A DNA stretch of 64,000 bases from Apostichopus japonicus (GCF_037975245.1 NC_092563.1:30159960-30223959); one strand, 5' to 3'. Counted from the stretch's first letter, positions 11,485 through 22,480 are shown. Notes: generated by a model from the sequence alone, not told the origin. Numbers and translations are program-made.

Positions 11485-14400
11485 CAGTATATGTTGATAC
11501 TAGATGAGACTAGTGGAACACTAGTAGTTGTAACTCGGAGTTTCACGCTTTGTAGCGATCTTCAGACAACTGCAGTTGTCTGAAGATCGCTACAAAGCGT
11601 GAAACTCCGAGTTACAACTACTAGTGTTCCACTAGTCTCATCTAGTATCAACATATATTCCGCTCTGTCCAATGGACATAGAGCACTCTGCGCCAAGATA
11701 GACGCCAACCTACTCTATATATATACAGTATATATATATATATATATATATATACAGTATATATATATATATATATATATATACAGTATATATATATATA
11801 TATATATATTGTGTAGTTCTGTCATATTGGTTTAGTTTAGTTAAACTGATCACTGTTACCAAACAGGTTATACAGTTTGGTTGAATTAATTTTAATCTTC
11901 ATGCTTTGAGTGTGTATATGAATAAATAAATTTGTTATAAATGCTTTATTGAAGTTGTACATTCCTTCAGCCATTTCATTCATACCCAGCATATTGCTGT
12001 ATGATGCCAGATAAATTATTCCCTCACTTAACAGTGTGATCATTATGCAGTCTGCCTTCAGGCTAATACACTTCAATCTTTCAACAATTTTATTGCCAGT
12101 CATTTGTTTTGTAGCATCTCAGTATGTATTCATTGGAACAAATATTCAAATCTCTTACATGTACGTCGTTAGTCTTTGACAATGTGTTTTAAGAAAAAAA
12201 TGTATAATAGAGTCAAGGCAAAATTTCTTGGGATTGTTGATTTAGCATTTGAGATTTATTAGCACAAAAGTATCATACTTCCTGGTATTATCACGAATAT
12301 CATAGCAACAGCTATACATACAGTATATTGTAGTCTGTAGCACTCTAGCCTAGTCTAGTAGTGCAGTACAATGTGGACTGTGGAAAGTCAAAGTGGACTA
12401 AATTGATTAAGATCTCTTGGGCCACTTAAGTAATGATAAAAAAGAGGTGTTGGCAACCTTATTGATAAACCCAATTAAGTATAATTGAAACAAATATAAT
12501 GACCAACTTAAAGCAGCATTTTGCGTTGGGCCGCTTTTTTCCACCTTTTTAACATGTGCATCGATTTTTTTTACATGTATCAATCATGAAACAGCAAACT
12601 AAGATACCATCCAAGTTTCACTCTGCCAAGATCGTTAATTAGCGAGTAATTAACGATTTATATCGATAATGAGTAGAAGTGTCCTCGACAAAGTTTTCAT
12701 ATCTCCAAATCCACTAGTTTGAATTCCACCAATCAGTGAATAGTATGTTTATTCATGAGCATTTTGCGTTTGGTCGCCGTTTTCTACTTTTTGACATGTC
12801 CATCGAGTTTTTTACATACATCAAATCACAAAACAGCAAATTAAGATATTAGCCAAGTTTTTCCCTGCCAAAAACGTTAATTGGCGAGTATTCCACATAC
12901 AAAATTAAATCGCATTCAGTTCCCAAACCCACTAGTTTGAATTCAACCAATCAGAGATGCAGGTTTAGTTATGAGCCTTTGTTAAAAATAGATTCAACAC
13001 TTTGCGTTGGGAGTTGTTATGGAACTCCCTGGTACAACTGCCATATAGACTGTACACAAATCAAGCGTGGTGTTATATTACGTATCTGTCAATGACGTTC
13101 GTAGTGTTTAAATATTCATATTATGGGCGAGGTTTATTGGGTTCCCAACGGAAAATATCTTGGAGAACAACAAAGTTGAAAGTTGCAATTTTTTCGACTT
13201 TTATGCCACCATTTGAAGTAAGATATACATAGATAAGCTAGTTATGTATGTCGTTATGGCATAGTGGAGTCAGTGAGGTTGAGAAATATCATAGTCGAGG
13301 ACGCAAAATGCTGCTTTAAGGGAAAACCTAGTCAAGGTTTTGATGACAATCTGTTGCTAGGGAGATTTTGTTGTCCAGGCAGATCTTTCCTAACCCACCC
13401 CCTCCCCCCTCACCACCCCCCTCTTATGTTTCTCTGTGCAGAAAGATTATTAAAAAAGGGTGAAAAAGACAATGATATTCAAGTCATTTTTTCCTGATTC
13501 TTTTAGAAATCCCTAAAATATGAGGACTGATCATTTTGTCATCTACTGTAAGGATGTTCCTACTCACACAAATTGATAGTTGTTTTTAATTAATATCTTT
13601 AATATTGTTGGGGGAAAGTAAAAAACAAGGAGTTTCATCAAAATTATGTAATGAAAAGGTTCTTAAAATTGCTGCTGACCAATCTGTGTTTGCATTATAT
13701 CTGCTGTCAAATTAAATTAACTCTTTGTCTTAGTGAATGAGTTATACAGTACTACCTCACAGTAAACTATATTTACTGTTTTATTTTTTTTAACCTTTGA
13801 CAGGACCTCACCAGACAATAATACCCCCAGAGGATGTAGCTACGTGGTTCCAGGATCCAAACCAGTCGCAATACCGAACCAGGCATCATCATCGACATCC
13901 TTGTCCAAGTCATCGGAGAGTCGCTCTCCTGATGATGCGATCATGACAGGTAGTCCAAGGAGGCATTTGATGGAGAGAGAACACCTCACCCTTCATCCTA
14001 AGCATGGTCGTAGTCTGGTCAGAGAAGGCTTGCAATCAGTAGAGGTAAGTAGTTGATGGAGAGGGAACACCTCACCCTTCATCCTAAGCATGGTCGTAGT
14101 CTGGTCAGAGAAGGCTTGTAATAAGTAGAGTAGTTGATGGTGAGGGAACACCTTACCCTTCATCCTAAGCATGGTCGTAGTCTGGTCAGAGAAGGCTTGT
14201 AATAAGTAGAGTAGTTGATGGTGAGGGAACACCTTACCCTTCATCCTAAGCATGGTCGTAGTCTGGTCAGAGAAGGCTTGCAATCAGTAGAGGTAAGCAG
14301 TCAAGATGTTAGCACAGTCGTACATTCAGATACTTGGCTAAATGCCCGAAACTTTCAAATAATGTGTCAGAAATTAGCAGAATGCACCTTTCACCCAGTT

Positions 14401-16157
14401 TGAACAATTAATTGGTTAGTAACTATGTTATAGTGACATGCTTCAGATAACATGCACTGACAGTATGAGCAGTACAAGTACCCTGTTACTGTAGAGAAAG
14501 GTTCAGAATTGGTCATACTGTTAGAACGAGTGCTAGTAAGCATGATATCAGAGAACATTACAGAACTAGATACAAATAATTGTTCGAACTGCCTGTAGAT
14601 TCTGCGATATAATTAGCATGTATGGATTAATTTAACACTGAATGAGGTCAAAATTGCAACAGCAAAATTAAAGCTCTCTCTAAAAATGCATCTTCAAGTG
14701 AAAGCTGGTCTCTTAGAATGTTCAAAATCTAATAGCTTGTACCACACATAGTCCTGTCATGTGCATGTATTAACCTATACCCCTTAGTGGGAGACATCGT
14801 TTAGATGAAATTTAGGACTGAAATATCAAATAGAATCTTTCTCAGTTTTCCTCTTTTCTGTTAATAAATATATCCTTCAGTTTCCTTGATATGAAGTACA
14901 CTTTACCACATGTGCGTGTGTCATGTTTGAAAATCGTTTTAACAAACGGGCTAAATTTTAATGTCCAGGCATGTGTCTTACAGTAATGTGCTAATAGTAA
15001 ACTTTACATCATTAATCCAGCACTGAGAGAACTTTCAAGGTTGTCGTTGGTTGAGATAATTATATATTCAGTTTAACGTGTTTTTACACATTGAAGGCTC
15101 ATTAGAAGTCTTCCCACATGGTGTCGTTTGTTTGCTTTTCGCTGGAGGAAATGTGAATCTTGTAGGCCATTGTTATAATCTATGTTTCCTCAATGACAAA
15201 CGATTTATTGCATAGGCTAAAGGGGAACCAAGTACTGTCTTCAAACATCTGTTTAAAGCGATTGCTGTGGTTAGCAATGTTTCTTTTGGATCATACAAGA
15301 TCAGTTTTTGACTTGCATCAAATCCTTTTTGGATTCTTGCCAAGACTTTGTGCAGTTCTTTAGTTAACAGACTTTGTCTGAGGACCGATGGTGATATCAT
15401 GTTGTGTGTAACTCTACACATGGGTACATACATGTCAATATTATTCTCTGTACACACATGTAAAGTAACCAGCAAGAACCGATTCACTACACCTTCAATG
15501 TTCAATGTTCATATATTTCACAAAAAAAGACAGGTGGGGTGAAGGAGGGATGTTCCAGCTTATAAGTTTTATACTTCGTCTCTTTCAAGTTCATAAGGGA
15601 CTGGACTATTTATTGTTTTTAGAACCATTTGTATTGGTATTTAATAATTTACTACTCTTCCAGTAAGCTTTCTGTCAGGGGCAAGTAGCTTAAGTTGCCT
15701 AAAACGTGTACAAACTTATTATAATCAAGTCATTGAGTTGCATGTCAGTTACCTACTGTGATGGAAGGATAACCAGTTTGGAATTTGATACCCTGTGGAA
15801 ATGCTAGTTGAGAATATTGCATCAAGGAAATTTACTTTGTTTCCCTGCTTACCTGTCTCCTAACAATGTTAGCTCTCTCCTGCTACCATGTCTAGCCTAG
15901 GTAACCTAGATAGCACTCTACACTCCCAGGGAATGGTCACTTCCAGTCAGTAAACCCACATTCTCATCGTACCAAAGAAATACTGTTGTATCAGTGTCAG
16001 AGTGCTCTCAGGTACACAGTAGTCTGCAGTCTGAAGAATTAATTTAAAAACATGCTGGACAGGTCTAGAAATATGCAGTCCAGTGTAACTATGTTAAATC
16101 AGTATGTGGGTTGCTAAATTCCTGTAGCTGGATCTTTAGCCAATTGAATTGTCATCG

Positions 16158-16233
<76 letters not shown>

Positions 16234-19200
16234 TATTATGTCGACTGAATATATATTATTTTTTTCCATTAATAGGAGACAGAATTTCAGCATGTCGCTG
16301 AAGACGAGCCCGAGCTGTTTGAAGAAGGGTTTGAGCTGGACAGTCCAGCAGAGCAGAATTCCCAGGAAAATGGACGAGGTTGGAGACGACAAGCTCCCCG
16401 AAACTCCAACCCGACGAGACTGTCCACTTCCATACTGAATCAAATCACGGAGGAAGAAGGTAGTACGGTCACTGACTCTTCTCGCTTTCTTCTCTAGTTG
16501 TATTGTGTTCTCTAGTTGTATTGGATTCTCTAGTTGTATTGTCTTCTCTAGTTGTATTGTCTTCTCTAGTTGTATTGTGTTCTCTAGTTGTATTGTGTTC
16601 TCTAGTTGTATTGTCTTCTCTAGTTGTATTGTCTTCTCTAGTTGTATTGTCTTCTCTAGTTGTATTGGTTTCTCTAGTTGTATTGTCTTCTCTAGTTGTA
16701 TTGTCTTCTCTAGTTGTATTGTCTTCTCTAGTTGTATTGGGTTCTCTAGTTGTACTGTGTTCTCTAGTTGTATTGTCTTCTCTAGTTGTATTGTGTTCTC
16801 TAGTTGTATTGGATTCTCTAGTTGTATTGTCTTCTCTAGTTGTATTGTGTTCTCTAGTTGTATTGTCTTCTCTAGTTGTATTGTCTTCTCTAGTTGTATT
16901 GTGTTCTCTAGTTGTATTGTCTTCTCTAGTTGTATTGTCTTCTCTAGTTGTATTGGTTTCTCTAGTTGTATTGTCTTCTCTAGTTGTATTGTCTTCTCTA
17001 GTTGTATTGTCTTCTCTAGTTGCATTGTGTTCTCTAGTTGTATTGTCTTCTCTAGTTGTATTGTCTTCTCTAGTTGTATTGTGTTCTCTAGTTGTATTGT
17101 CTTCTCTAGTTGTATTGTCTTCTCTAGTTGTATTGTCTTCTCTAGTTGTATTGTCTTCTCTAGTTGTATTGTCTTCTCTAGTTGTATTGTGTTCTCTAGT
17201 TGTATTGTCTTCTCTAGTTGTATTGTCTTCTCTAGTTGTATTGTCTTCTCTAGTTGTATTGTCTTCTCTAGTTGTATTGTGTTCTCTAGTTGTATTGTCT
17301 TCTCTAGTTGTATTGGTTTCTCTAGTTGTATTGTCTTCTCTAGTTGTATTGTGTTCTCTAGTTGTATTGTGTTCTCTAGTTGTATTGTGTTCTCTGCCCT
17401 TTATCAGTGATAACTAATATGCTTAACTCAAAAGAACTGTTGCACAACACACTATTATGCAGTCTGTTAGCAGACGGTGATATGGTCCCCAACCTAACTC
17501 TACTTACCCTTCTTTCCTTCTAACCTCCACCGTTCCCCTCTCCTTCCCTCCCCTCCCCCGAATATAGCTATACACCCTGCATTCTACTTTGTATTTCTAT
17601 TGACTGTTTGTCTATGCATCTTTAATATATATCCTGTAAACTCCTGGCTCAGTTCTATACTTACCCTATCCTCTGATCAAATGATACCTGGAATAGATTT
17701 TTATACCGATGTGTGATCACTAACAACCAGATACAGTAACTCATAATTAAATCTAACAAGACTCAATTAAAAAATATATAAATACAAAAGCAAGCAATAG
17801 AGAAGAAGGACTTTTAAGTATTTTCATAACTATGTTTAATCCAGCCAAAAAAAAACCTGCAAAGTCAAATATTGAAAACTGTAAACCACAAAATGTTTGC
17901 TCTCTAACAAGTAGTCAAACTAATACTGATATTGAGAAGCAGTAGGTATCACCTTCTAATGTGCCGAGTAAATCAGCTTATGAGACTCGAAAACCACCAA
18001 CCATTCATCCTGGGATTACTTCCCCAGTTTTGGTACTAAATAAGCAAAATGTCAAATCCTTCAACTTGGATCTAGTCAATGTCAACAGCAGACGTTTTAC
18101 TAGGTGCATCGCTCCCGAGAAAAGTAAAAAAAAAACTTCAAAGAGATGTGATATTAATTATCTTTACATCTGGTATATTATCTGACAAATCCAACTCCCA
18201 GATTACCGTTTAGAAACGACAACATTTGCCTGTGCTTATATTAATTTTTATGACTATTTTTAGTTTTGTTACATTCTTTAAAAAAAAAAATCATGGTTGG
18301 GATCGATTAACCTTGGTGACATTTTAAAAGGGTGTTCCAGGGTTTTCTGTGGCTTCAAGACTTATGCTGAAAAATAATATTGTCACAATACAAAGAGAGA
18401 ACATAGATTTAATTTGTTTCCTCACTTACCTGTCTCCTTACAACTTCTGCACCTCTCGCTCCACGGTGCCTCGTGTGAAACTGGTAATCCTTTGTAATAT
18501 TGTATGCCTTGAATGACCGGTCACTACCGGCCACTCATGTTAAAGCAGCATTGGGGAATTAATTCAAGTTAAAGAATCATGCTAAAGATGGTGTACCCAT
18601 CATTCACAGTATGAAATTTGATATATTTATACATACTGGAAGATAGAGTTTGTATTAGAATATTAGGCAATAACTGTGACATATTAAGAAATATATATCT
18701 GTATGCATTCTCACAAGTAATGGTTTGGAATAAAGAAAGACAAAAACGATTCTCCATTGAATCTTGCAGGTAGAATCAAGATTTATCTTAGCCATTGAAG
18801 TTCTTCATGCGTCCATTACGAAGACCAATGATGATTAAATTGGGTTTGTTTGCCCCATTAAAAGACTGCTCAATGCTCTGGAATATTGTGGAAGATGAGA
18901 ACCTCCCTAGAGAATGACTTTTGAAAGGTTTCTTTTGGCATGTTTAACTTGAAGGCAATCTTGCTGTTCTATACATGATGGTAATTTTGAAACTTCTGAT
19001 TTTATTTCTCAGATGAGGGGGAGGAGTCAGAGGATGAGTCAAAGGTCAATAAATTCCCGATCCACAGAACAATTCGACATCGTAAGACCATCGCCACGGA
19101 TAACATTCACTTGATAAAGACGTCCACCAAGACATCATCTAAAGCCAGTCGTCAGTTAGGAGGATACAGTTCATCAGACGCCAGCGATGATGACACAGAC

Positions 19201-19863
19201 CCAAAGAGAAGGTCAGATAGGTTTGATCTGCCAGCCAAAGGTCAGAGGAGGGGAAGTAAGGACGGCCCAGGGGGGTCCGGGAGCAACGGTGGTGCCAACA
19301 ATGGTGGTGGATCATTAGGAGGGGGAGGAATGAACAATGGTAGTGCCGGTGGAGGGGCCAGCACTGGGGGTAACAAGGACACCAGCGGCAGTGCGGGTGG
19401 TTCCACGGGGTCAGGATACGAGAGGAAGAAGAGCAATGAACTTCGGGAGAGTTTGAAAATGAGTAATTTGAGCATGACCTCCTCGCGTTCTTCAAGCTCC
19501 TACAGTATTAGCAAATATGCAATCGACCCCAACAACACCACCCCCTCGGACTCGGACGAGCAAGGAGGGGACACGAAAAACTGGTCCGACGAGAAGAAGG
19601 ATAACCTGCAGGAGGGAAGCCCGAACGTCCTGATACTAACCAAAGATCCGTCTGACGTCAACATAGACTCACCGTCCAAGCGTAAGCATTATAGTTCCAA
19701 CTTCAAGGAAACCAATTCCGACCTGAACAGTAACAGACTCAGTCGTAAGGAACAAAAGGAAATACGTAAGAAACGCAATCGACTGAGCAACCACCATCAG
19801 GAGGAACGGGAACTGTCGCCACGGGGACGCCGAGTCGAGAGCAACTGCTGTCGGTTGATATGA
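3766..19863 (+). CDS. SNRK: SNF-related serine/threonine kinase (SNRK-like), 3' part
   Basis: Four exons were joined by GT-AG introns: 3766-3927, 13804-14044, 16276-16459 and 19013-19863, giving 478 residues plus TGA; phases agree at every junction. The first exon contains YDHISATYFLLAE, matching the segment after the kinase domain (end of the UBA-like regulatory region) of SNRK, an AMPK-related kinase activated by LKB1. Later exons match the vertebrate tail: LNQITEEE followed by an acidic run, SSSDASDDD, a Gly/Asn-rich tract, ESLKMSNLSM, SKYAIDPNN, and a terminal CCRLI (I recall CCHVI in human SNRK). The kinase domain is upstream of the window. The tail is low complexity and probably disordered. 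The third exon has two in-frame candidate acceptors 15 bp apart (start 16276 or 16291). The second exon end is tandemly copied into the intron. The gene is convergent with the alkaline phosphatase gene. Confidence 0.87.
4265..4577. repeat. 105-bp tandem repeat, about three copies
   Basis: Copies begin with GACAATATTAGCTTCAAGC at 4265, 4370 and 4475, a constant spacing of 105 bp, and each continues through CTTCCTGTATGAAAACTAGG to TATCTGTTGCTGCTA. The copies differ by only a few substitutions, so the duplication is fairly young. It lies in the first SNRK intron visible here. Confidence 0.9.
11364..11487. repeat. TA microsatellite left of the palindrome
   Basis: Long alternating TA runs are broken by ACAG and TTTAACA interruptions. 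The tract abuts the left arm of the perfect palindrome; a similar TA tract lies about 60 bp beyond its right arm. Confidence 0.95.
11526..11571 (-). ncRNA. Candidate hammerhead ribozyme (minus-strand arm)
   Basis: Mirror copy of the motif at 11574-11619, present because the palindrome is perfect. The stems, core and the same U-U opposition are identical. A transcript crossing the whole palindrome would more likely form one long hairpin than two hammerheads, so activity would depend on where transcription starts. Confidence 0.45.
11574..11619 (+). ncRNA. Candidate hammerhead ribozyme (plus-strand arm)
   Basis: The segment folds to a hammerhead layout. Stem I pairs AGTTGT (11574-11579) with ACAACT (11614-11619). 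The core CUGAAGA is 11580-11586. Stem II pairs CGC (11588-11590) with GCG (11597-11599) around the loop TACAAA. GAAA is 11601-11604. A short stem III pairs ACU (11604-11606) with AGU (11610-11612) around CCG. Predicted cleavage follows U17 at 11613 (a permitted NUH triplet). The weak point is a U-U opposition at positions 10.1/11.1, where G-C is usual. Short-stem-III hammerheads are known from Penelope-like elements. The fold was built by eye. Confidence 0.5.
11713..11811. repeat. TA microsatellite with regular ACAG interruptions
   Basis: Alternating TA is interrupted by ACAG at roughly 36-bp intervals (near 11725, 11753 and 11782), giving a compound microsatellite to the right of the palindrome. 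Confidence 0.9.
12512..13315. mobile_element. TTAA-flanked non-autonomous DNA transposon candidate
   Basis: Terminal inverted repeats AGCAGCATTTTGCGT begin at 12512 and end at 13315. Both ends are directly flanked by TTAA (12508-12511 and 13316-13319), the target duplication expected for piggyBac- or Kolobok-type elements. The interior has diverged direct copies of about 230 bp (near 12512-12765 and 12755-12990, sharing TTTTGCGT..GG and CACTAGTTTGAATTC.ACCAATCAG) and no transposase reading frame. Confidence 0.7.
13967..14297 (+). repeat. Four-fold tandem copy of a SNRK exon end plus splice donor
   Basis: Copies start with TTGATGG at 13967, 14053, 14134 and 14215 (spacing 86, 81, 81 bp). Each contains CATCCTAAGCATGGTCGTAG and TCTGGTCAGAGAAGGCTTG. 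Copy 1 is the coding end of the exon, with donor GAG|GTAAGT at 14044. Copies 2 and 3 have lost the donor (AATAAGTAGAG), whereas copy 4 regains AATCAGTAGAG|GTAAGC at about 14294. Reading through the first donor meets an in-frame TGA at once (GTA AGT AGT TGA). Confidence 0.92.
14298..16141 (+). other. SNRK intron sequence without recognised features
   Basis: No exon or element was recognised. A segment at about 15,830-15,880 (TTTGTTTCCCTGCTTACCTG) resembles one at 18,412-18,440, suggesting a dispersed repeat. The reading frame on the minus strand at 15,173-15,505 has no recognisable motif. Confidence 0.5.
16152..16239. repeat. ATC trinucleotide microsatellite
   Basis: About 29 nearly uninterrupted ATC/CAT units lie about 40 bp upstream of the SNRK exon at 16276, close to where the branch point and polypyrimidine tract of that exon should be. 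Confidence 0.97.
16484..17395. repeat. 18-bp minisatellite, about 50 units
   Basis: The unit is TCTCTAGTTGTATTGTCT with G/T and C/G variants at the last positions. The array starts about 25 bp after the SNRK donor at 16459 and ends at TTCTCTGCCC. Because 18 is a multiple of three, long artificial reading frames occur on both strands (SSLVVL, SSCIVF, TIQLEK repeats); these are not genes. The plus strand of each unit resembles a pyrimidine-rich YAG splice acceptor. Confidence 0.96.
17396..19012 (+). other. Remainder of the last SNRK intron
   Basis: Unique AT-rich sequence ending in the acceptor TTTATTTCTCAG. No exon was recognised. TTAAAGCAGCATT at about 18,541 shares the first bases of the TTAA-flanked element at 12,512 and may be a relic of the same family. 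Confidence 0.5.
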
Positions 19864-19923
19864 AGGTGTCATCACTAGTTTTGTCACCTTCTACGTAGAG
19901 AACTGTGAATTGCCAATCTCGTT

Positions 19924-19929
19924 AATAAA
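19924..19929 (+). terminator. SNRK polyadenylation signal
   Basis: AATAAA lies 61 bp after the SNRK stop codon and is followed about 30 bp later by the GT-rich stretch GTGTGGTGTTTTC, the usual arrangement of a cleavage/polyadenylation site. Longer alternative 3' UTRs cannot be excluded. Confidence 0.75.
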
Positions 19930-22480
19930 TGTTTTCCAAAACGGACAAAAAAAAGTGTGGTGTTTTCTGGATGTGCATAGGCAAACCAATATCTATTTTC
20001 TAATCAGAGAAATTGTTGGTCTATTCACTAAAAAATGACTATTTTTACAGTAGGTTTGATGAATATGGAAGAAAACAATAGTCAACGAGGATATTTTGCC
20101 ATATTTTTGAGGACTAGTTGTTTGACTTTTGATTCGTGTTTTATCTAATATATATGTACATAGCTACATGTATATATCGGTATAGGTTTCGTCGTTACCA
20201 TTTTTTTTTTTTCTTGCTCCAGTTAATCTTGAAAGTGCAAATGAACAGAAGCAGAATGCAGGTCATTCTACTACATATTTTTTTGGACGATGGTGAATGT
20301 GTGAACTGGATTTTTTGTTTTTTTAATGTTTGTTCGAATATGCAAATTGGTCGTGGAGGTACCATTATTTATTGAAGGGAGTCACACAGATATGTTTTGT
20401 GTTTGCGTTTTTTTATTTTTTTTGCTGTGTATCGATGTTAACAATTTTTCCATCTGTTTTCATTTTTAATTTTATAAACGTCCACACTACCTGATGAGAT
20501 GATATGTCTTCAACAAGTTCTATTTTTGGGGTCGGGGGTTGGGGGAGGTAAGAAAACTTGGGGAGGGGCATGTCACCTTTTAAAAGGATGAGGGTGAAGT
20601 GGGTTTATCTGATGTCAAATCTATCATAGACTTGAATGCAATACTATGAATCGAAATATCTAGATGAGGGAAATATGCAAGAAAGGAATGGATGCTATGT
20701 AAGTATTGTACTAAAGGTTAATGGTACATACAGAGGGAATCCAAATGTTTCATTTTATATGATGCTTTTAATAAATCCAGTTCTTATCCTCATACTGAAA
20801 TATTATTTCAAGTTTGCTATGGTTATACACCTACGTCAACAATTTACCGTACAGATATTACATTTACCTTAGTCTCAGAAGAAAGTTGACGGTCACATTT
20901 GAAAGTTTGATGTGGGGGAAGTTTCTTCACAGTTGTCACCTATTAGGTCAATGGAACATCCAAACCTTGTGAAATCAATTCCTTTGGAAGAAGTCCACAC
21001 AATGTTATTTTGTTCTACTTTAAACTTTGCTACAATGTTGATAATACATACAGAGATTTATTATAGGTTTGGTTTAAATGTAGAATGCTAATACTACTGG
21101 TAGATCTATTAATGATTAACACTGGTTAATGATTAACACTGGTTAATCATTAACACCGGTTGATTATTAACATCAGTTGGCTGGTGCTGGGAAATGAAGA
21201 AACACTTGATTGAGAACTACAATCTTGACAGTGCAATTTGGATATTAGAATGTTTTGAATGGTTTTTTATTATGGAATATAGCTGTTTTAAACTGTTTCA
21301 GAGTATGCTAATTTGTTTCATAATTGAACATTTCTTACAATCAATATTCTCTATTCACCAGTCTTTCAATTTTACACTAACTAATAGAATATACATACTG
21401 ATTGGCTCTCTCAAAGATTGAACAGATTTCTATCCAATCAGAAACAGACTTACAATTATAAGCAAATGCATCCACTTCTTTCATCACAGTTGGTATGTGA
21501 AGAAGAATATCAATGATAACTATGCTTAGACTACACACAAAATGCTCAGTAAGTTTCTGTTACTCTCAGAAACTGTTTGTTTGGATTTATCCTGGGTGCA
21601 AAGTAACTGCTTGGAAATTGTGAGAGATTTATTGGGGTAAATGCATTTATCATGTATGCGGTGCCAACATTTATGTGCTATTATAGTTGAACACATTGTG
21701 TTTATTATGACCATACCAAAGTGGTAGAGCCTAACATTATACACATTCTGTCAATTGGTAAAGTAAAACCTAGCCTAGTGTTATAAATTGTTCACAAGAT
21801 ATGTACCCAACTATTCTACAAGCAGTTGGTCACTGTGCAAGGTCTGGAAGGCAAGTGTTAACATTTGTTACTACCCGGTAATTATCATTGAATATAGGAC
21901 AAGCAACAGTATTTAATAACTTCCCAATGCGTTGAGAATTGTGTGCCTCATGAAGTAACTATTTCTTTGTGATGGTCTTGTTAGCATTTTAATGCCCTTC
22001 TTTGATAGGGAGTTGAATGGGGTGGGGGAGATGGGAGGAGTGGAGCGGTCGGGATTGGAAGGTATGAAATGGGTTTGGTTTGAAGCAAATAGCAGCTATA
22101 ACTTTCCTTGAAGATTGTAACATTTTCAGTGTACATTACATCAGTTCTCATATTTTCATCGGCTAACAGAAATCTATTTATTGTGTAAACACATATGATC
22201 ATATCAATATTCTTATACTGTAATCCCCAATTAGTTCATTTACGAAATAATTGAAAATATATGTCAATTTTGCATCATATACTTTTAGCTTGCAGCTTTT
22301 TAACTGGTTAATTTAACTTATGAAGTAGTATGTACTGTTTCTTTCTCTGTTTTTACTCATTTAGGCTTTTGAGGTGTCATTTGAAGGCAGTCCAATGTTC
22401 ATTTCAATCCACGATTTTCCGCGCTGGCGCAGAACAGTCTCTGGTTTTAACAGCGCCAGTAATATGAACGTTCTTCCGAA

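Larger units (their letters stand above)
11488..11657. repeat. Perfect 170-bp palindrome with no spacer
   Basis: The two 85-bp arms (11488-11572 and 11573-11657) are exact reverse complements, with the axis inside CTGCAG. I checked every position; pairing first fails at 11487/11658. The arms contain CTGAAGATCGC, GCGTGAAACTCC and GAGTTACAACT, which resemble terminal sequences of Penelope-like retroelements. Such a palindrome could be two head-to-head element ends or an assembly or cloning artefact. Confidence 0.95.
3928..13803 (+). other. Large SNRK intron (9.9 kb)
   Basis: Bounded by the donor AAG|GTAAGA and the acceptor TTTGACAG|GACC. No coding exon was recognised. Contents listed separately: a 105-bp tandem repeat, TA-rich microsatellites, a perfect palindrome and a TTAA-flanked inverted-repeat element. 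Pyrimidine-rich low-complexity sequence occurs at about 5,180-5,340. Two loosely similar segments (about 8,250-8,420 and 8,480-8,830, sharing ACAGTTGTGGTTCC/ACCCC and CT.GCTGAAGG.AATG) look like diverged copies of a dispersed repeat. The remainder is unique AT-rich sequence in which I see nothing specific. Confidence 0.7.

Noticed and set aside
16114-17417. Three frames of about 300 residues (TIQLEK, SSLVVL, SSCIVF repeats)
   Set aside because: Artefacts of the 18-bp minisatellite and the ATC microsatellite within a SNRK intron.
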